The notes under the pieces: model-generated
Told to the model about the DNA's origin: nothing
Databases searched by the model: none
Seen by the model: only the letters and a program-made list of their open reading frames with translations
Position numbers and translations under genes: made by a program
In this document: positions 1-12,548 of the stretch, one piece after another
Layout: every line of letters begins with the position of its first letter
Position numbering within the stretch: the first letter of the stretch is position 1
Assembly: GCA_000320545.1 (NCBI GenBank)
Contig: ADNK01000579.1
Span: forward strand, 1 to 59,865
DNA: 59,865 nucleotides
Source: Bigelowiella natans CCMP2755
Taxonomy: Eukaryota; Cercozoa; Chlorarachniophyceae
Reading direction: 5' to 3'

Positions 1-390
1 CCTAACCCTGACCCTAACCCTAGCCCTAACCCTAACCCTAACCCTAACCCTAACCCTAACCCTAACCCTAACCCTAACCCTAACCCTAACCCTAACCCTA
101 ACCCTAACCCTAACCCTAACCCTAACCCTAACCCTAACCCTAACCCTAACCCTAACCCTAACCCTAACCCTAACCCTAACCCTAACCCTAACCCTAACCC
201 TAACCCTAACCCTAACCCTAACCCTAACCCTAACCCTAACCCTAACCCTAACCCTAACCCTAACCCTAACCCTAACCCTAACCCTAACCCTAACCCTAAC
301 CCTAACCCTAACCCTAACCCTAACCCTAACCCTAACCCTAACCCTAACCCTAACCCTAACCCTAACCCTAACCCTAACCCTAACCCTAAC
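1..390. repeat. Telomeric repeat tract (CCCTAA)n
   Basis: About 65 head-to-tail CCCTAA units, almost perfect apart from one CCCTGA and one CCCTAG unit in the first 30 bases. The C-rich strand runs 5' to 3' into the window, so base 1 is at or near a left chromosome end. The complementary strand is the TTAGGG type found in animals, fungi and many protists. Confidence 0.98.
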
Positions 391-580
391 CCTGACCCTG
401 ACCCTAACCCTAACCCTGACCCCAACCCTAAACTTAACCCTAACCCTGACCCCAACCCTAAACTTAACCCTGACCCCAATTGCTGAACCTGACCCCAATC
501 ACTGAACCCAACCTTGACCCCTGAACCTGACCTTGACCCCTGAACATCACTCCTGACCCGTGAACATCACTCCTGACCAT
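391..580. repeat. Degenerate telomeric repeats
   Basis: Telomere-like units continue but decay inward. Most altered units are CCCTGA or CCCCAA, that is, TA changed to TG or to CA. A block of five units containing CCTAAA and CTTAAC variants is repeated once, so part of the tract was duplicated after it decayed. By about 480 hardly any TA remains, and the sequence reads as CCTGACCCC and CTGAACC variants. Confidence 0.9.
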
Positions 581-1470
581 GACTGCATCAATCCCGGCAA
601 CGAGTGGTTTTCGAACAAACTGTGCTTTGCGCGTGAGGCCTGGCGCGCTCAATCGTTGCAATTGGACATTGCAAGCACACTGGAGCCTTTTTGAGGTTCA
701 AGTTTGATTTTTTTTTCGAATTTCTTCAGCCTGAAAACCTCATTTTTTCACAACGCCTGCCAGCGGGCGAAAATTGAAAAATTCTTGCCACTTTTGGACA
801 CGCCAGCGCATTTGCATTTGCGTGCCACAAGTTTTGCAAGCTCGTGAGGGTGTGTGCACACTGGCTTCATGGACGTGCGAAGTTTCAGCACACGCACGCA
901 AAAAGCACACACCTGGGCGCACATGAACGCGCAAACGTGTGCTCAATGACTCTCAATCAAAAATTCATGCCATTCGTTGCACACTTGACACAGTTGTGAC
1001 CCCAACCCTCATTTTTTCCCTGAGAAAAAACCTGGTCGATTTTTGCCACCAGTTTTCCTCACTTTGACCCTCGTTTCAACTGTCATTTCGACTCTGGTCC
1101 AGGTCAGAACCCTCACCATTGCCGTGACCACAACCCTGACCCTGACCATTGCCGTGACCCTAACCACAAAAACAACCGTGACCACGACCATGACCACAAC
1201 CCTGACCCCAAAGAGAGAACAAGGACTGACCCTGACCCTGAAGAGAGAACAAGGATGAAAAGAAGTGGGAAAAACAACAAGAAAAAGAACAACAACAGCA
1301 AATTGGAACAACACTTCATTGGTGGCTTGCCTGATGCCCCTGACCCAAACCCCAGAAAGTGTGCGCGTTTGACCAAGTTGTGATGCAATTCAATTCTCAT
1401 GTTTCGCGTGAAAAAACATGATTTGAATTTGGCAATTGGTGGACAAGATCAATTTGATCGATCCAGGCAA
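581..1470. other. TA-depleted subtelomeric DNA, no gene recognised
   Basis: About 890 bp in which I find only one TA dinucleotide, inside a residual CCCTAACC near 1159. The next TA, near 1472, lies in GCTAGC. Short open frames exist on both strands but resemble nothing and look like the by-product of having no TAA or TAG codons. The composition (many CA and TG steps) matches the 39.7-53.2 kb transposon island. Confidence 0.75.
1031..1260. repeat. Internal telomere-like relic repeats
   Basis: A run of ACCCTGACCCTGACC and GTGACC(A/C)(C/T)AACC units resembling decayed CCCTAA repeats, with CCCTGA as the usual unit. Two near-identical CCCTGACCATTGCCGTGACC stretches lie side by side. This is probably an old internal telomeric block. 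Confidence 0.6.
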
Positions 1471-2061
1471 GCTGCTAGCAATCAATGAGTTTCACACGTT
1501 GCTCTCCGTGTTGTCCACGTGTGAGCTGCAGAGGGCAAAGCAGACCCGAGGTTTCCAAGTGGATTATAGCAGACAAACATGTGCACGTGTCATCAGGAAA
1601 TGCTCTGCCCATCGGTCAGGTCAGCGATCGCCGTGACGCAAGCACACAAAGAGACTGGCGGTGGCAAACAGCATGATGTTGCATGCCATTGACACCTCTA
1701 GCTACACCTCGTTTGCAATCAAAGAGTGCATGTTGCATGGTTTCACATGATCACTTGAAAGCTTGCAGCTCATCAAATGCTTTTAGCAAACACCATTAGC
1801 AATTTCATTGGTTTTGCGTTCTGCACAAATTTAAGAGCCTCTCATAAACCGAGTGTCGAGACGTCAGTCGTAATGCAAATTGATTCACGGTGAAAATAAC
1901 TGAAGAATCTATTTCATAATCCGTGAGGACTTAGCAACCTGAAATTGTTCTTTTTAAAAACATGTGGAAAATTCAAAAAATTGATTACCTTCCTACGCTT
2001 TCTTGTTCGAGTTTCAGGGCCCTAAATTGGATGTGAGTAAAAACCTCTTCACGTTCTAAGA
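1471..2061. other. Subtelomere-to-gene transition, no gene seen
   Basis: TA dinucleotides return gradually, first inside GCTAGC and CTAGCT, then at ordinary frequency after about 1800. No coding segment, RNA gene or repeat was recognised. Confidence 0.6.
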
Positions 2062-5000
2062 TCATGTCATAGTATGGACCTTTTCGTTTGAATTATTGCT
2101 CTCTTCTACAGCCACCCTCTTTTGTCCAAGCCTATTTGTCAGATCCTTTATGCAAAAATCTAAGTAAGCGTAGCTCTTCATCATAAAAAATCTTATCACC
2201 TCTATTTTGCATTCAAGAGTCTTCATTTGGCTTTTAAGGGAAGAAATCTCGATCTGAAAAAGGAAAAAAAATCGTTTAATCGTCGAAGATAAAATAAAGT
2301 GCTTTTAATCACCTTGTGCTCAGAAATTCGCTCCTGCATTCGTCTGACAAGCACTGGGCATGACCTTTGCATGTCAAAGTATACTGAATTTTGTCTCATA
2401 TTGACTATCTCTTTACAAAACCTCTGTTGTTTCTCTTGAAAAGACATAATATGTTCGGCAATCTCAGCTCTTTCATCTGGTACGGTCTACAACATCATTC
2501 GTAAAGTGAGCTCTCCAAATATGATATGGAAAATGTGTAAAAGTGACCTCAGCCGCTGTTAAATCTCGCTCGTTCACAAGCGTGTAATCGGCCCAATTAT
2601 TGAGTAACACTTCAACAACATCCAAGTGTCCTCGCCATGCTGCCGTGTGAAGAGGAGTATTGTCCTTATCATCCCCATTGTGACCCTCGCTGATTCCTAT
2701 TTTAAAACAAAATCACTGATGGAAAGCTCATATAATCCAATTTATTACCCTTATCCATATCAGCTCCGGCTTTAATAAGAAATTTTACGATATCTTTTCT
2801 ATTGTTCCGGGCCTGCAATAATATTCTCGTGAACTCAGATGAAGAACAGAAAAGTAGAAGGGATGCTTACTGCACGGAACAATGGCGTGGCTCCCCATCG
2901 ATCAGGCAATTCGAAGTCAGCCTGGGCATTTGTTCCCGAAATTAATAAGACCCATCATTGTATTATTTCGAATGTATATGTACGAAGCACCTTGCGTTCA
3001 ATGAGAAGTTTCGTCACTTCGAGTCGGCCCTGACATGACAGAAATTATAACAGGAAGTAGATACGGTTTTTTCCTTTTAATTTCCGTTCACTAACCTTGA
3101 CCGAAGCTCTATTTAATGGGGTTTGTCCATATACGGTCTGGGAGTTTATGGGAGCCCCATGATCCAACAGCAAATCCACCTACAGAATTTCTTTTAGTAT
3201 TTTTACTGAGATGTTATTACCTTGAAGTTCTCACCAGATGAGCATGTCCTTGAGAAGAGGCGTGATGAAGAGCGGTGCGGTCTTCTTTGCTTTTAGCCTC
3301 GATGTTCGCACCTAATGCATTTAAATTTAGATGAAATACATACAATATTCTGATGATTTTTTGGTAATGTCACTTAAAAATCCACATACCCGCTTTTAGA
3401 AGCAATTCTACGGCTATGTTGAAGCCTTTCATCGCTAATTGGTAATAAAGGGATTTAGTATCAAACCGTGACATAGTATATCCGTCCATACCTGCAAGTG
3501 CTAAAGGAGCATCTCCGTCTCGATCTTGTGCTTCAATATCTACCTTCCACTCCAGGATCATCCTAGCATTTATCAAATGCTATGGTTGGTTTTGCCATGG
3601 ATAATAGAACAGAATAACTTACTTTGTAAGTCCGACATGTTTTTCAGAGATCGCGTAGTGCAATGGGTTCCCAATATGGTTCGTAGCAGAAATGTCTGCT
3701 TTTGACTGATACAGCAGTCTTGCTACCTCTGGTTTATTGAATGCCTAAGAGAAATTGTAAACGATGGATGGGCTGTCCCTTTTCGCAAGGTAGAAAATTC
3801 TTTACCGTTGCGAGGTGTAGAGGTGTCTCGTCATTGTTGGTCAAATGCTCAAGATCCGCCTGGGTAACGAAGATATTCAGAAAGGAAAACAAGTCCTACT
3901 AGAAGAAATGCAGCTGACCTTATGATCGATGAGCATTTTTGCCATATCATAGAGGCCCTCTCCACTCGCTTGTATAAAATCGATATTAGTTTGACAGTAA
4001 TTTGGAAAAAGAATTTGATTTTAACCAATATGCAATGGGGTTTGTCCATCTCCTTGGTCAGCATTCACGAAAGCCTTTCTCCTCAGCAAGAGTTGTACCT
4101 ATTAGGAAATTTATACAAGAATCAGCAGCTTTTCAAGTCCGAATGTTAGTTTCAATACCATATCTTTGTTGTTTTTCTTCACCGCCATGCACAGAGGAGT
4201 CAACATAGAACTGCCCCCCTAAACGTAATCGTGGATGTTGAAGTTACGGATAATAGATGAATGTATTTACGAATAGTTGAAGAACAAATGAATGTAACAA
4301 CCTGCGAATTTATGCACGCATTTGAATCCAACAGAATTTCAGCCATTTCCCGGAGATCTTTATTTACAGCTACATGTAACGGAGCAAAGTTCTTGCTTGA
4401 TCGCACACCAACGCAAGCTTTATGCTGATAGATAAAATGGAGTAGCATCCATTAGATACGTGATTATTTTTAAGAGAATATTCTTCACCAACCTTTATTA
4501 ACAATTTGACGATTTCTGGACGTTTATTTTCTACAGCAATGATCAAAGATGTTTTGCCATCATCCTCACAAGATTCTACATCTATGCCCTGATTTCCGAA
4601 ATAATTTAATAAGTGAAGTATTCTTTGCGTAAGGGACACAAATTTACCTCCTTAAGCAATCGCAAAACTTTCTGTGAAGAATCGCTGCAAATTGCATCAA
4701 ACATTTTTTTGTGGAGTTCTTTCTTCTGGGCTTTCGGTACGTAAACGCGACCTTACATATAAATATCATCAGAAGAACTTCTACTTATAAGAATTGTATA
4801 AATACGAGAATAAACATAATTAGATAATACATTATTATTTCAAAATCACCTTGACTGTGAAGGGACTGGTGCTTCTCGAGGAATTCTCGAATCATGTGCT
4901 TGAGGGCATGAACTGGAATGAGTTTCTTAGTTTCAAGTGGTAGATTCGTGTTAGGGGACGTGTTTTTATTCTCAAGCCATCCCTCAATGGCTTCCCTTTC

Positions 5001-5105
5001 GTACACATGACCATCCACAGTGACGACTGGATCGCTCATTATTTGTTGAGTAATGGAACATAGGAACTTGTCCGGAATCTGTGGAAGTTGTTTAGAGAAC
5101 GCCAA
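2062..5105 (-). CDS. U-box E3 ubiquitin ligase with ankyrin repeats
   Basis: Multi-exon gene read right to left. The first exon (5105-4850) starts MAFSKQLPQIPDKF and encodes a whole U-box of about 70 residues: an entry CSITQQIMSDPVV, then VDGHVYEREAIEGWL, then SPNTNLPL. U-boxes bind E2 enzymes without zinc and transfer ubiquitin to substrates. Following short exons encode at least eight ankyrin repeats; clear ones are near 4560 (DDGKTSLIIAVENKRPEIVKLL), near 4390 (FAPLHVAVNKDLREMAEILL) and near 2640 (DNTPLHTAAWRGHLDVVEVLL). These probably bind the substrate. A charged helical tail is encoded by exons at about 2447-2300 and 2250-2062 and ends at TGA 2062-2064. Introns are short (about 50-100 nt) with normal GT/AG ends. 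Not every internal exon was resolved. The domain assignment is firm; the substrate is unknown. Confidence 0.85.
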
Positions 5106-7048
5106 TGTTGCAATTAGAGGTCGTATCTATCATCAGACCACTCTAAGTTACCTTGGATGCGGGCATGATGAGGAGGAATGATTCTCTCCTCTACCACAAA
5201 GAAGGAGGAGGGCAAGAAGCCCTTCGAGTTGTGCAAGCCCGCCAGACAGGCAACTTTAATTTCTCGCAGCCTCGAAAGCGAACGCCTTCCCGGCAAAATA
5301 CATTCGAAGGAGAACACGTGTAGTTCTTCTTTTTTTGCCTGCATTTTCCTGGCCTGATGTCATTATTTCGGGAGCACAAAGTTCTAATAAAAACCTGCTA
5401 GATCTAGTAGTTTGTCAGGAGTACTACTTCCTTCATGTGACATCTTGTTCGAAACACCTTCGCGCCACAATTCCTCCATTGCTTTTTGTGAGGATCAATC
5501 AACGATTTAAGGGGCGCTACCAGGAACAGAACAAGAACAAAACAGATATAACAAGAAATTTGCCCAGCTTTTGTGGGAGACTTCTCTGGCAGCAATTATA
5601 CGTACGTGCCACTTGCTTTGTAGATTATTGTTGCGTTGCAGGCATCTTCCCATGCACAAGTGTCCAAAAATGATAATGTTTTTCTACGCTAACACCGACT
5701 ACCATTCCAGGATGTGGAGTGTCCTGCTGGAAGTGCTTGTGATGTTGATAAAGCTGTCCATGACAATTGGGTCAATAAACAACTAATCGGAAGAAGCGTT
5801 AACTTCGACATACTTACATGCACCTTCCACCCCGTTTTCCCCGAATGAATCATCCAGGATTATCTTAGCTGGGATCTCGATGCTGAATCACATGACCATT
5901 GTACGATCTAACAATATAAAAACCTTCCCTCCTCCTTATTTCGCTATGTCCAAATAACCAGGAACCCAGAATACGTTGTTTAGTTTATAGATAAGAGGTA
6001 GTTAGTAGTACTCACACTCAGTATGTAATTGATCAGGCTGAGACCCTTAAACACATCGGTAAGGACAAAGAAACAAAAACTATTTATCGAAATTTGTGTT
6101 TAATACATTCGTCAACCATTGGAAATGTAAGGTGTTGTTCTGAACAACTTTTTATTATTACGAGGCACATATCTACAGCACTCGGCCAAGCTTCCACACC
6201 GTTTCCGTCGTGTGGCCTCCTTGCTGACTCGACGAACTCCCATTGGTTGTTACCAAAACAATGATTTGTGTAAAATTACGGCCCTTAATCCGATTATTAT
6301 TTCTGATGGCATTCATTGTCATGCGCTTGTAAATGTTGTGCAGTTGCACTTAAGACTGAAGAGCCTAAAGTCTGGATTTCAGCCAGGAGAACTTCCAACG
6401 TAGTATTATGGAATAAATAATTGTATATAGGAATAGGATACGTTCCAACGTAGTATTTTGGAATAAATAATTGTAAAAAGGAAGAGGATACGTTTTAAAG
6501 CATTGATTTGAACGACTTTTTTTGAATAAGAACACAGATATAAACACCTTGGCATGCATAACCCTAATATCTTTTTACCCAGGGAACATACAAATTTGAT
6601 ATCCTTTTCGAGTGGTATGTACGCTGCTGTTTCTGTTGCTGCTGCTACTACAACAACAACAACAACAACAACAACTACTACTACTACTACAACTCTACTA
6701 ATATACTCCTGCCAGTAGGAAATTAGATAAGAATTTTATTTCATTTCTATTCATATGACGCAAGCATACTACACACTACGAGAGAATATGACAGAGATCA
6801 ACTGAGAGATAGAGAGAGACGAAGGGTTGCTGCAGCAGCGGGATGGATGATATGCCGTGAGAATTTTGTTTGACCCTGGTATTGATCATCATCATCATCA
6901 TCATCATCGAGATGTAGATGGATGTACACATCATGGAAACAACAACAACAACAACAACAACAATAGGTCTGCTTTCGGATCTTCAGAAACAAAGATGCAC
7001 ATGAAGTAATGCTGATGCAAACAATAGATAGTAATATAAGTAGTAGTG

Positions 7049-7080
<32 letters not shown>

Positions 7081-7310
7081 CGTCAATGATTGTCTAGATT
7101 AGCAGTGAGTAGTGTGCGGAAATCAAATAACATTAGTTACTATTTTCTTTGAAACAACATGAGGTGCAGTAGCCATGAGCATGTTGTTTGTCGTGGTGGT
7201 AGAATGTTGTTGTGAATGCCATCGTGATCCAATATGCAGAATATTGTTGTCACCAGTAGCTGGTAGTAGGTATTTTCAACTAACAAACATCGGTTCTCTC
7301 ACATCAGGAT
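5106..7310. other. Intergenic region, no convincing gene
   Basis: Open frames here are short and low in complexity. A plus-strand frame at 5335-5673 (112 codons) and a basic 43-codon minus-strand frame near 6130-6260 have no recognisable family. The region contains a 50-bp tandem duplication and, after 6640, runs of CAA, ACT, ATC and AGT trinucleotides. Confidence 0.5.
6393..6492. repeat. Two-copy tandem duplication, 50-bp unit
   Basis: Copies at 6393-6442 and 6443-6492 both begin TTCCAACGTAGTAT and end GAGGATACG or TAGGATACG, with a handful of substitutions between them. Confidence 0.9.
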
Positions 7311-8697
7311 CTTTGTGACAAAGAAGTATGCTAATGAAAAGGGCAATGCATTGGTACTGGAAGATAGTAGATTGTTGTTGTTGTTGCTGCCTTTTGAAGC
7401 AATAATAGCAAGTTGGCGAACTACTACTACTACTACTACTACTACTGTGTATTATTACGTGAATAGACTTGATGGTGACAATGCCATCCCAATAAATTAT
7501 AACTCCTGTTAAGGAGGAGGAGGAGGAGGTGGAGAAATTGGTTGGTCCTACTTATTATGTGATTTAGAGTTGTATTTTAATTGAAAACAGCAATTGTTCA
7601 AAATACTACGACGAACGACGTTTGATGAGATAACGATATTATGTATAGTTGGAAAAATTTAAAAATAAAGCCACGAAGACAGATTTTGAGGTAGTAGTAG
7701 AAGAATTGTGGTAGGATTTGGTTGAGGAGTAGTTAAATGCATGCAGATAATAACGACGACGATGATGATGATGATGATGATGATGATGGTGCGCGACATT
7801 ATTGTAATTTTAATGTGGATGATTGGGTGATGATGGTATGCATCATCAGGCGTGACCTTGTCGTGATAATGATGATAATGATGATGATGATGATGATGAC
7901 GACGACGATAGGACATATTCAATGGCTGGTGCTTGGCCTAATATCATGCTGTTTGTATTGTATATGTTAGGAATTAAAGGGTATTCATGTCCGGTCTATC
8001 ACCATCGATTCTGCTGAATCAAAGGAAGCGAAAAATGATGAAGAAGTAAAGGAGGACGACTCTAAGGACATAAAATCGTAATATCTCATTGCTCTCTCTT
8101 CTAGTAGACAGTCAGTAGTAGTATAAAGAGAGACGAGCAAGACTGCATCGAGCGAACAGTTTCTCTTCTTCACTTCCTTCTCCTCCTCATTTTAACTATT
8201 ATTCTAACGACACACTACCATCAAAAATAGTGGCATTAATGTAAGAGCACCAAGCAAGTATCATCAAGTTGTAATTTACCCGGATGATAGCGTTGTTGGA
8301 TATGTCTTTTGGATGGAGGTCGGTGGTTTTATTTTTGCATTTTGTATGGTATATTATTATTATTATTATTATCACCTTTTTCTTCATTTGACCTCCTTCC
8401 TTGTTGTGCCTGACTTAGCAGTAGAGTAGTAGTAGGAGTAGGAATAGCAGAAGTAATGCTAGAATAGTTTCATTTTTTACTGTGTTTGTTGTGTGGTGTA
8501 CGTATGGTGTACTTGCGTGGTAATACGGAGACGTGTGGATGGTGAATTATGGAACTACTACCACTGCTACTACTACTTCTTGGGATTATGTGCTGTTGGT
8601 TTTTATTATATTTACTCAATTTTTGTTGTCAAAGGCTATTTCCAAGGGAAATGAGGGGCAGGAGACCATCGTTGAGAAGAAGACGATGCTACATGGT

Positions 8698-8741
<44 letters not shown>

Positions 8742-8860
8742 ATATTATATATAATATTATAACCAGTAGCATCATACCCTCATTTTGCCATATAAGGTTT
8801 CAATTTTATATTGCCCTTGCTGGTGTTGAATTGCGACAATCTCTGGAACGTTCATGAAAG
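7311..8860 (+). CDS. Candidate exons of an unrecognised intron-rich gene (5' part)
   Basis: Four plus-strand stretches between microsatellites look like exons with normal splice sites. Near 7311-7355 one encodes IFVTKKYANEKGNAL. At about 7971-8088 one encodes ELKGIHVRSITIDSAESKEA followed by an acidic lysine-rich tail. At about 8258-8317 one encodes YHQVVIYPDDSVVGYVFWME. At about 8632-8694 one encodes AISKGNEGQETIVEKKTML. A fifth possible segment follows near 8797-8858. I do not recognise the product. The segments may be the 5' part of the gene ending at 15146 or a separate gene; the second could end at a TAA at 8089-8092. Start codon and exon joins are unproven. Confidence 0.35.
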
Positions 8861-9238
8861 TCTTAGACCCGGGTAATAATAATACTGATAATAATAAAAT
8901 AAGTCTTAGATTCCGAGTAATAATAATAAGTCTAAGATCAGAATAATAAAATGTGTTTGCCTGCATGCTTTTGTTATCAAGTAGTATTAGTATTAGTAGT
9001 AGTAGTAGTAGTAGTAGTGGTAGCAGTAGTAGGTGCATTGAGCTGCTGTTTGTTTATGATGATGAATAGTGAAACTAGATGATGATGATGATGATGATGA
9101 CGATGATGATTGACATTCCTTTCAGCATCATCGTCGTCGTCGTTGTCCTTTATTATTGCCTCATTTTTTCATCATTCATTGATCATCCGCCTACTTATTA
9201 TTCCATCTTTCAGCATATCCCAACACGTAGTACACATG

Positions 9239-9272
<34 letters not shown>

Positions 9273-10060
9273 CGCATCACAGAATTATACCTATTTATCC
9301 CCCCTTACACTGCCAACACTCTCCTCTTTCTACGCCCCCCCCCCCCCCCCCGTCCCCCTTTGTTTCTCTAACATCGTTCACCATCACCACAATGAATAGA
9401 ACCAGCCAGCAGCAGCATAGAAGGCCAATCCATTTTCTTCTTTATTTATCGCTGTTATTAGCTTCTTCATGCGCTTTATTCCTTCTCTCTATGTACTTTA
9501 GTACTTTCTTTCTCTTCATTTCCTCCTCCTCTCTCTTTTTCTTCTCCTTCTTCTTAGATTGAATGTGCAGTTTGCTTATGAGAGCTTGCTTGAACATATT
9601 GCTCATCTTGGTAACAAGTTATAGTAATAGTATTGTGTAATTCATAACATATTGAAAGGAAGAAAAGGAAGGAAGGAGCAATCAGAAGAACAATTACATG
9701 CATCTTTATTATTTCATTTTCACCACACACACACCACACACACACACACACACACTCACACACAAACTGTGAAGGGAGGGCAAGTGCTATATATTTATAA
9801 TTGTATAAACACATCCAATCAATTCATGGTAATTTGTGTTGGTGCTGCTGTTGGTGCTGCTGTTTTTGAATTATGTCGCGTCTTGTTGGCTGCTGCTCTA
9901 TGAAAAGGTTATGTTGTAGATTACCCTTCATTACTATCATCAACAACTGAAGAAGGTATTTCTTCCTTTTGTTAGTGCTATTACGTTAGTATTTATATAG
10001 CAGCAGTATTCCATCGGTGTGATGACATGTAGTGATTCTATTTGTTTTTTTGTGTATAGT

Positions 10061-10158
10061 AGTAGTTTTTAGTAGTGAGAGACCATTGTTTATACAAAAT
10101 ATTCCAAGTAGTAGTTTTTAGTCGTGAGAGATCATTATTTATGAAGACTATTCCAAGT
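10061..10158. repeat. Two-copy tandem duplication, 49-bp unit
   Basis: Two copies, each starting AGTAGTTTTTAGT and ending ATTCCA, separated by 49 bp and differing at several positions. The sequence is noncoding as far as can be seen. Confidence 0.8.
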
Positions 10159-10295
10159 GCACTATTACTACTATTACTACCTAGTATATTTAAATTTATT
10201 TCTGCTTTGCGTTTTTTATTATATATTCTCTTTCTAATTGTTCTCATCAACTATAATAGGGAATAGTAGTAGTAGTAGTAGTAGTAGCAGCAGCA

Positions 10296-10479
10296 GCAGT
10301 GAAGGAGCTCGACGAATACCTGTAAGGATTAGCGGCCTTACTCATCAACCTGCAGAAACAATGATGAAGTCCAAATCTCCTTTGGAAATGGTTGGTTATT
10401 ATCATCATGTATAACATACAAACTATTTATTTGTATGAATGAGAATGACCAGCATACCGACGAAGAAGGCAATGACAGC

Positions 10480-10511
<32 letters not shown>

Positions 10512-10604
10512 TCATATCAAAGGAGGAAAGAATAAGAAGAAATGTCTTCAACAAACTTACTAACACCACTAATCAATATTCATTCGGATAAGGAAGCTGT
10601 TATT

Positions 10605-10638
<34 letters not shown>

Positions 10639-10975
10639 AATATGATCCACATCTTGCCACTTTCCTCTTTTTTTTGTTATCAAGCATCTCCCCCCCCTCC
10701 CCCCCCTCCCTCACCGTTTTCTCGGTTGGTGCTTTTCACAGACAGTTGCAGCGTACTCAATTGGGAAGTTATGTAAAGATAAACATCAACACAAAACCAT
10801 AGGTGAGGAGGACAAGAAGCACCATTATTACCATCATTTTCCATGAATCAATAATAATCTAATATGATAAAATCAATAATAATCTAATATTATTGAATGA
10901 ATAATAGTCTAATATTAATGGATGGCGGTGGTGGGTGCTCCTGCTGCTGCTCGTTGATCCAACAACAGCAGTTTA

Positions 10976-11016
<41 letters not shown>

Positions 11017-11238
11017 GCAGCATGAAAACCATACTAATAATACCCTACTAATGCATACGTATATGACCTCTGCTGCTAGTTTGTTTGTTTGCCATCACCT
11101 ATGTATATATGCCACTGCTACTTGCTGCTACTCACTCACTACATTCTCATCATCATCATAACAAAAAATAATAACGATAATAGGCACTTCCAAGTATCTA
11201 ATTGAAGCAGCTGCCAGACTTTCCGCTCAGGTACGTTG

Positions 11239-11275
<37 letters not shown>

Positions 11276-11287
11276 AAATGTCTGTGG

Positions 11288-11331
<44 letters not shown>

Positions 11332-11564
11332 GACGAGCAACCACACATTTACATACATTCACACAACAGAAAAAAGAGAGAGGGGGGGGGAGAGAGAGTA
11401 TTGATGTCAACCTTGTGATTTAGATAACATATTTTGTAAGCACATGAACATCCAATACAGTTTATGTAGTAAAGAGTGGCAGCCCTCCATTCCCTCTCAC
11501 CTGTGTGTGTAACCCCATTCCCTCACCTGTGTGTGTGTACAGAAGACACATCTCCTAAAATATA

Positions 11565-11597
<33 letters not shown>

Positions 11598-11611
11598 CTA
11601 CAACTACAACA

Positions 11612-11643
<32 letters not shown>

Positions 11644-11764
11644 ATAGTTCTCTGGAACTAAAAATAAAGAGCTAATAAAGCCGATGCTGTTTCTCTCTAG
11701 TATTCTGGCCTCGATATATGAAAGTAGTAGCCACCATCCCAATGAGCACAAGGAGAAAGAAGAC

Positions 11765-11797
<33 letters not shown>

Positions 11798-11799
11798 GG

Positions 11800-11836
<37 letters not shown>

Positions 11837-11927
11837 AAGCTCAATTACAATAACAGCAACAACAACAAGAATAATAATGATAAGAATAAATATAAATAAT
11901 GATATCATACAATAAATTCCTTCAGTG

Positions 11928-11962
<35 letters not shown>

Positions 11963-11977
11963 GTCTTTCAATATGTA

Positions 11978-12026
<49 letters not shown>

Positions 12027-12084
12027 GTGTGTGTATGTAGGATGTCCAGTAGAATATCGTAGACTATGGATCCGACAATTCTGT

Positions 12085-12120
<36 letters not shown>

Positions 12121-12375
12121 TTTGATAACAACAACAATAATAAGTATAATAATAATAAGAAAACGACGAATGATATATACCTAGGTACTAATACATAAGA
12201 CTTAGCATTTATCCACTGATTGTTTGATGACATGATTGGATGGTGGCATTTATCCACTGATTGTTTGATGACATGATTGGATGGTGGTAGTGAAAGATAA
12301 TTACGAGAGAGAGTAGTTGTTGTTCTTTCTCCATTCCATGTAAGGAGGAAGCATATCAATATAAATTATAAATAT

Positions 12376-12416
<41 letters not shown>

Positions 12417-12517
12417 AAGTCTTCCTCCTCCTCCTCCTCCTCCTCCTACTACTACTACTAGTATTTCTACTACCACTACTCGGGTAGATAGCCACCATAT
12501 GGCCATCATCGTCGTAG

Positions 12518-12548
<31 letters not shown>

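Noticed and set aside
1009-1400. Val/Thr-rich 70-100 codon frames near the telomere
   Set aside because: They arise from CCCTGA-like telomere relics, and stops are rare because TAA and TAG cannot occur without TA.
7755-7910. CRISPR-like regularly spaced repeats
   Set aside because: These are simple trinucleotide repeats in nuclear eukaryotic DNA; there are no unique spacers.
8533-8857. Open frames encoding IYIYIY runs and similar poly-dipeptides (also near 12 kb, 27 kb and 55 kb)
   Set aside because: They are translations of (TA)n microsatellites. Real exons nearby were judged only on the flanking complex sequence and splice sites.
11497-11915. Frames with His, Asp, Thr or Val homopolymers
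   Set aside because: Translations of (GAT), (TAC), (TG) and (AAC) repeats; no domain and no conservation pattern.
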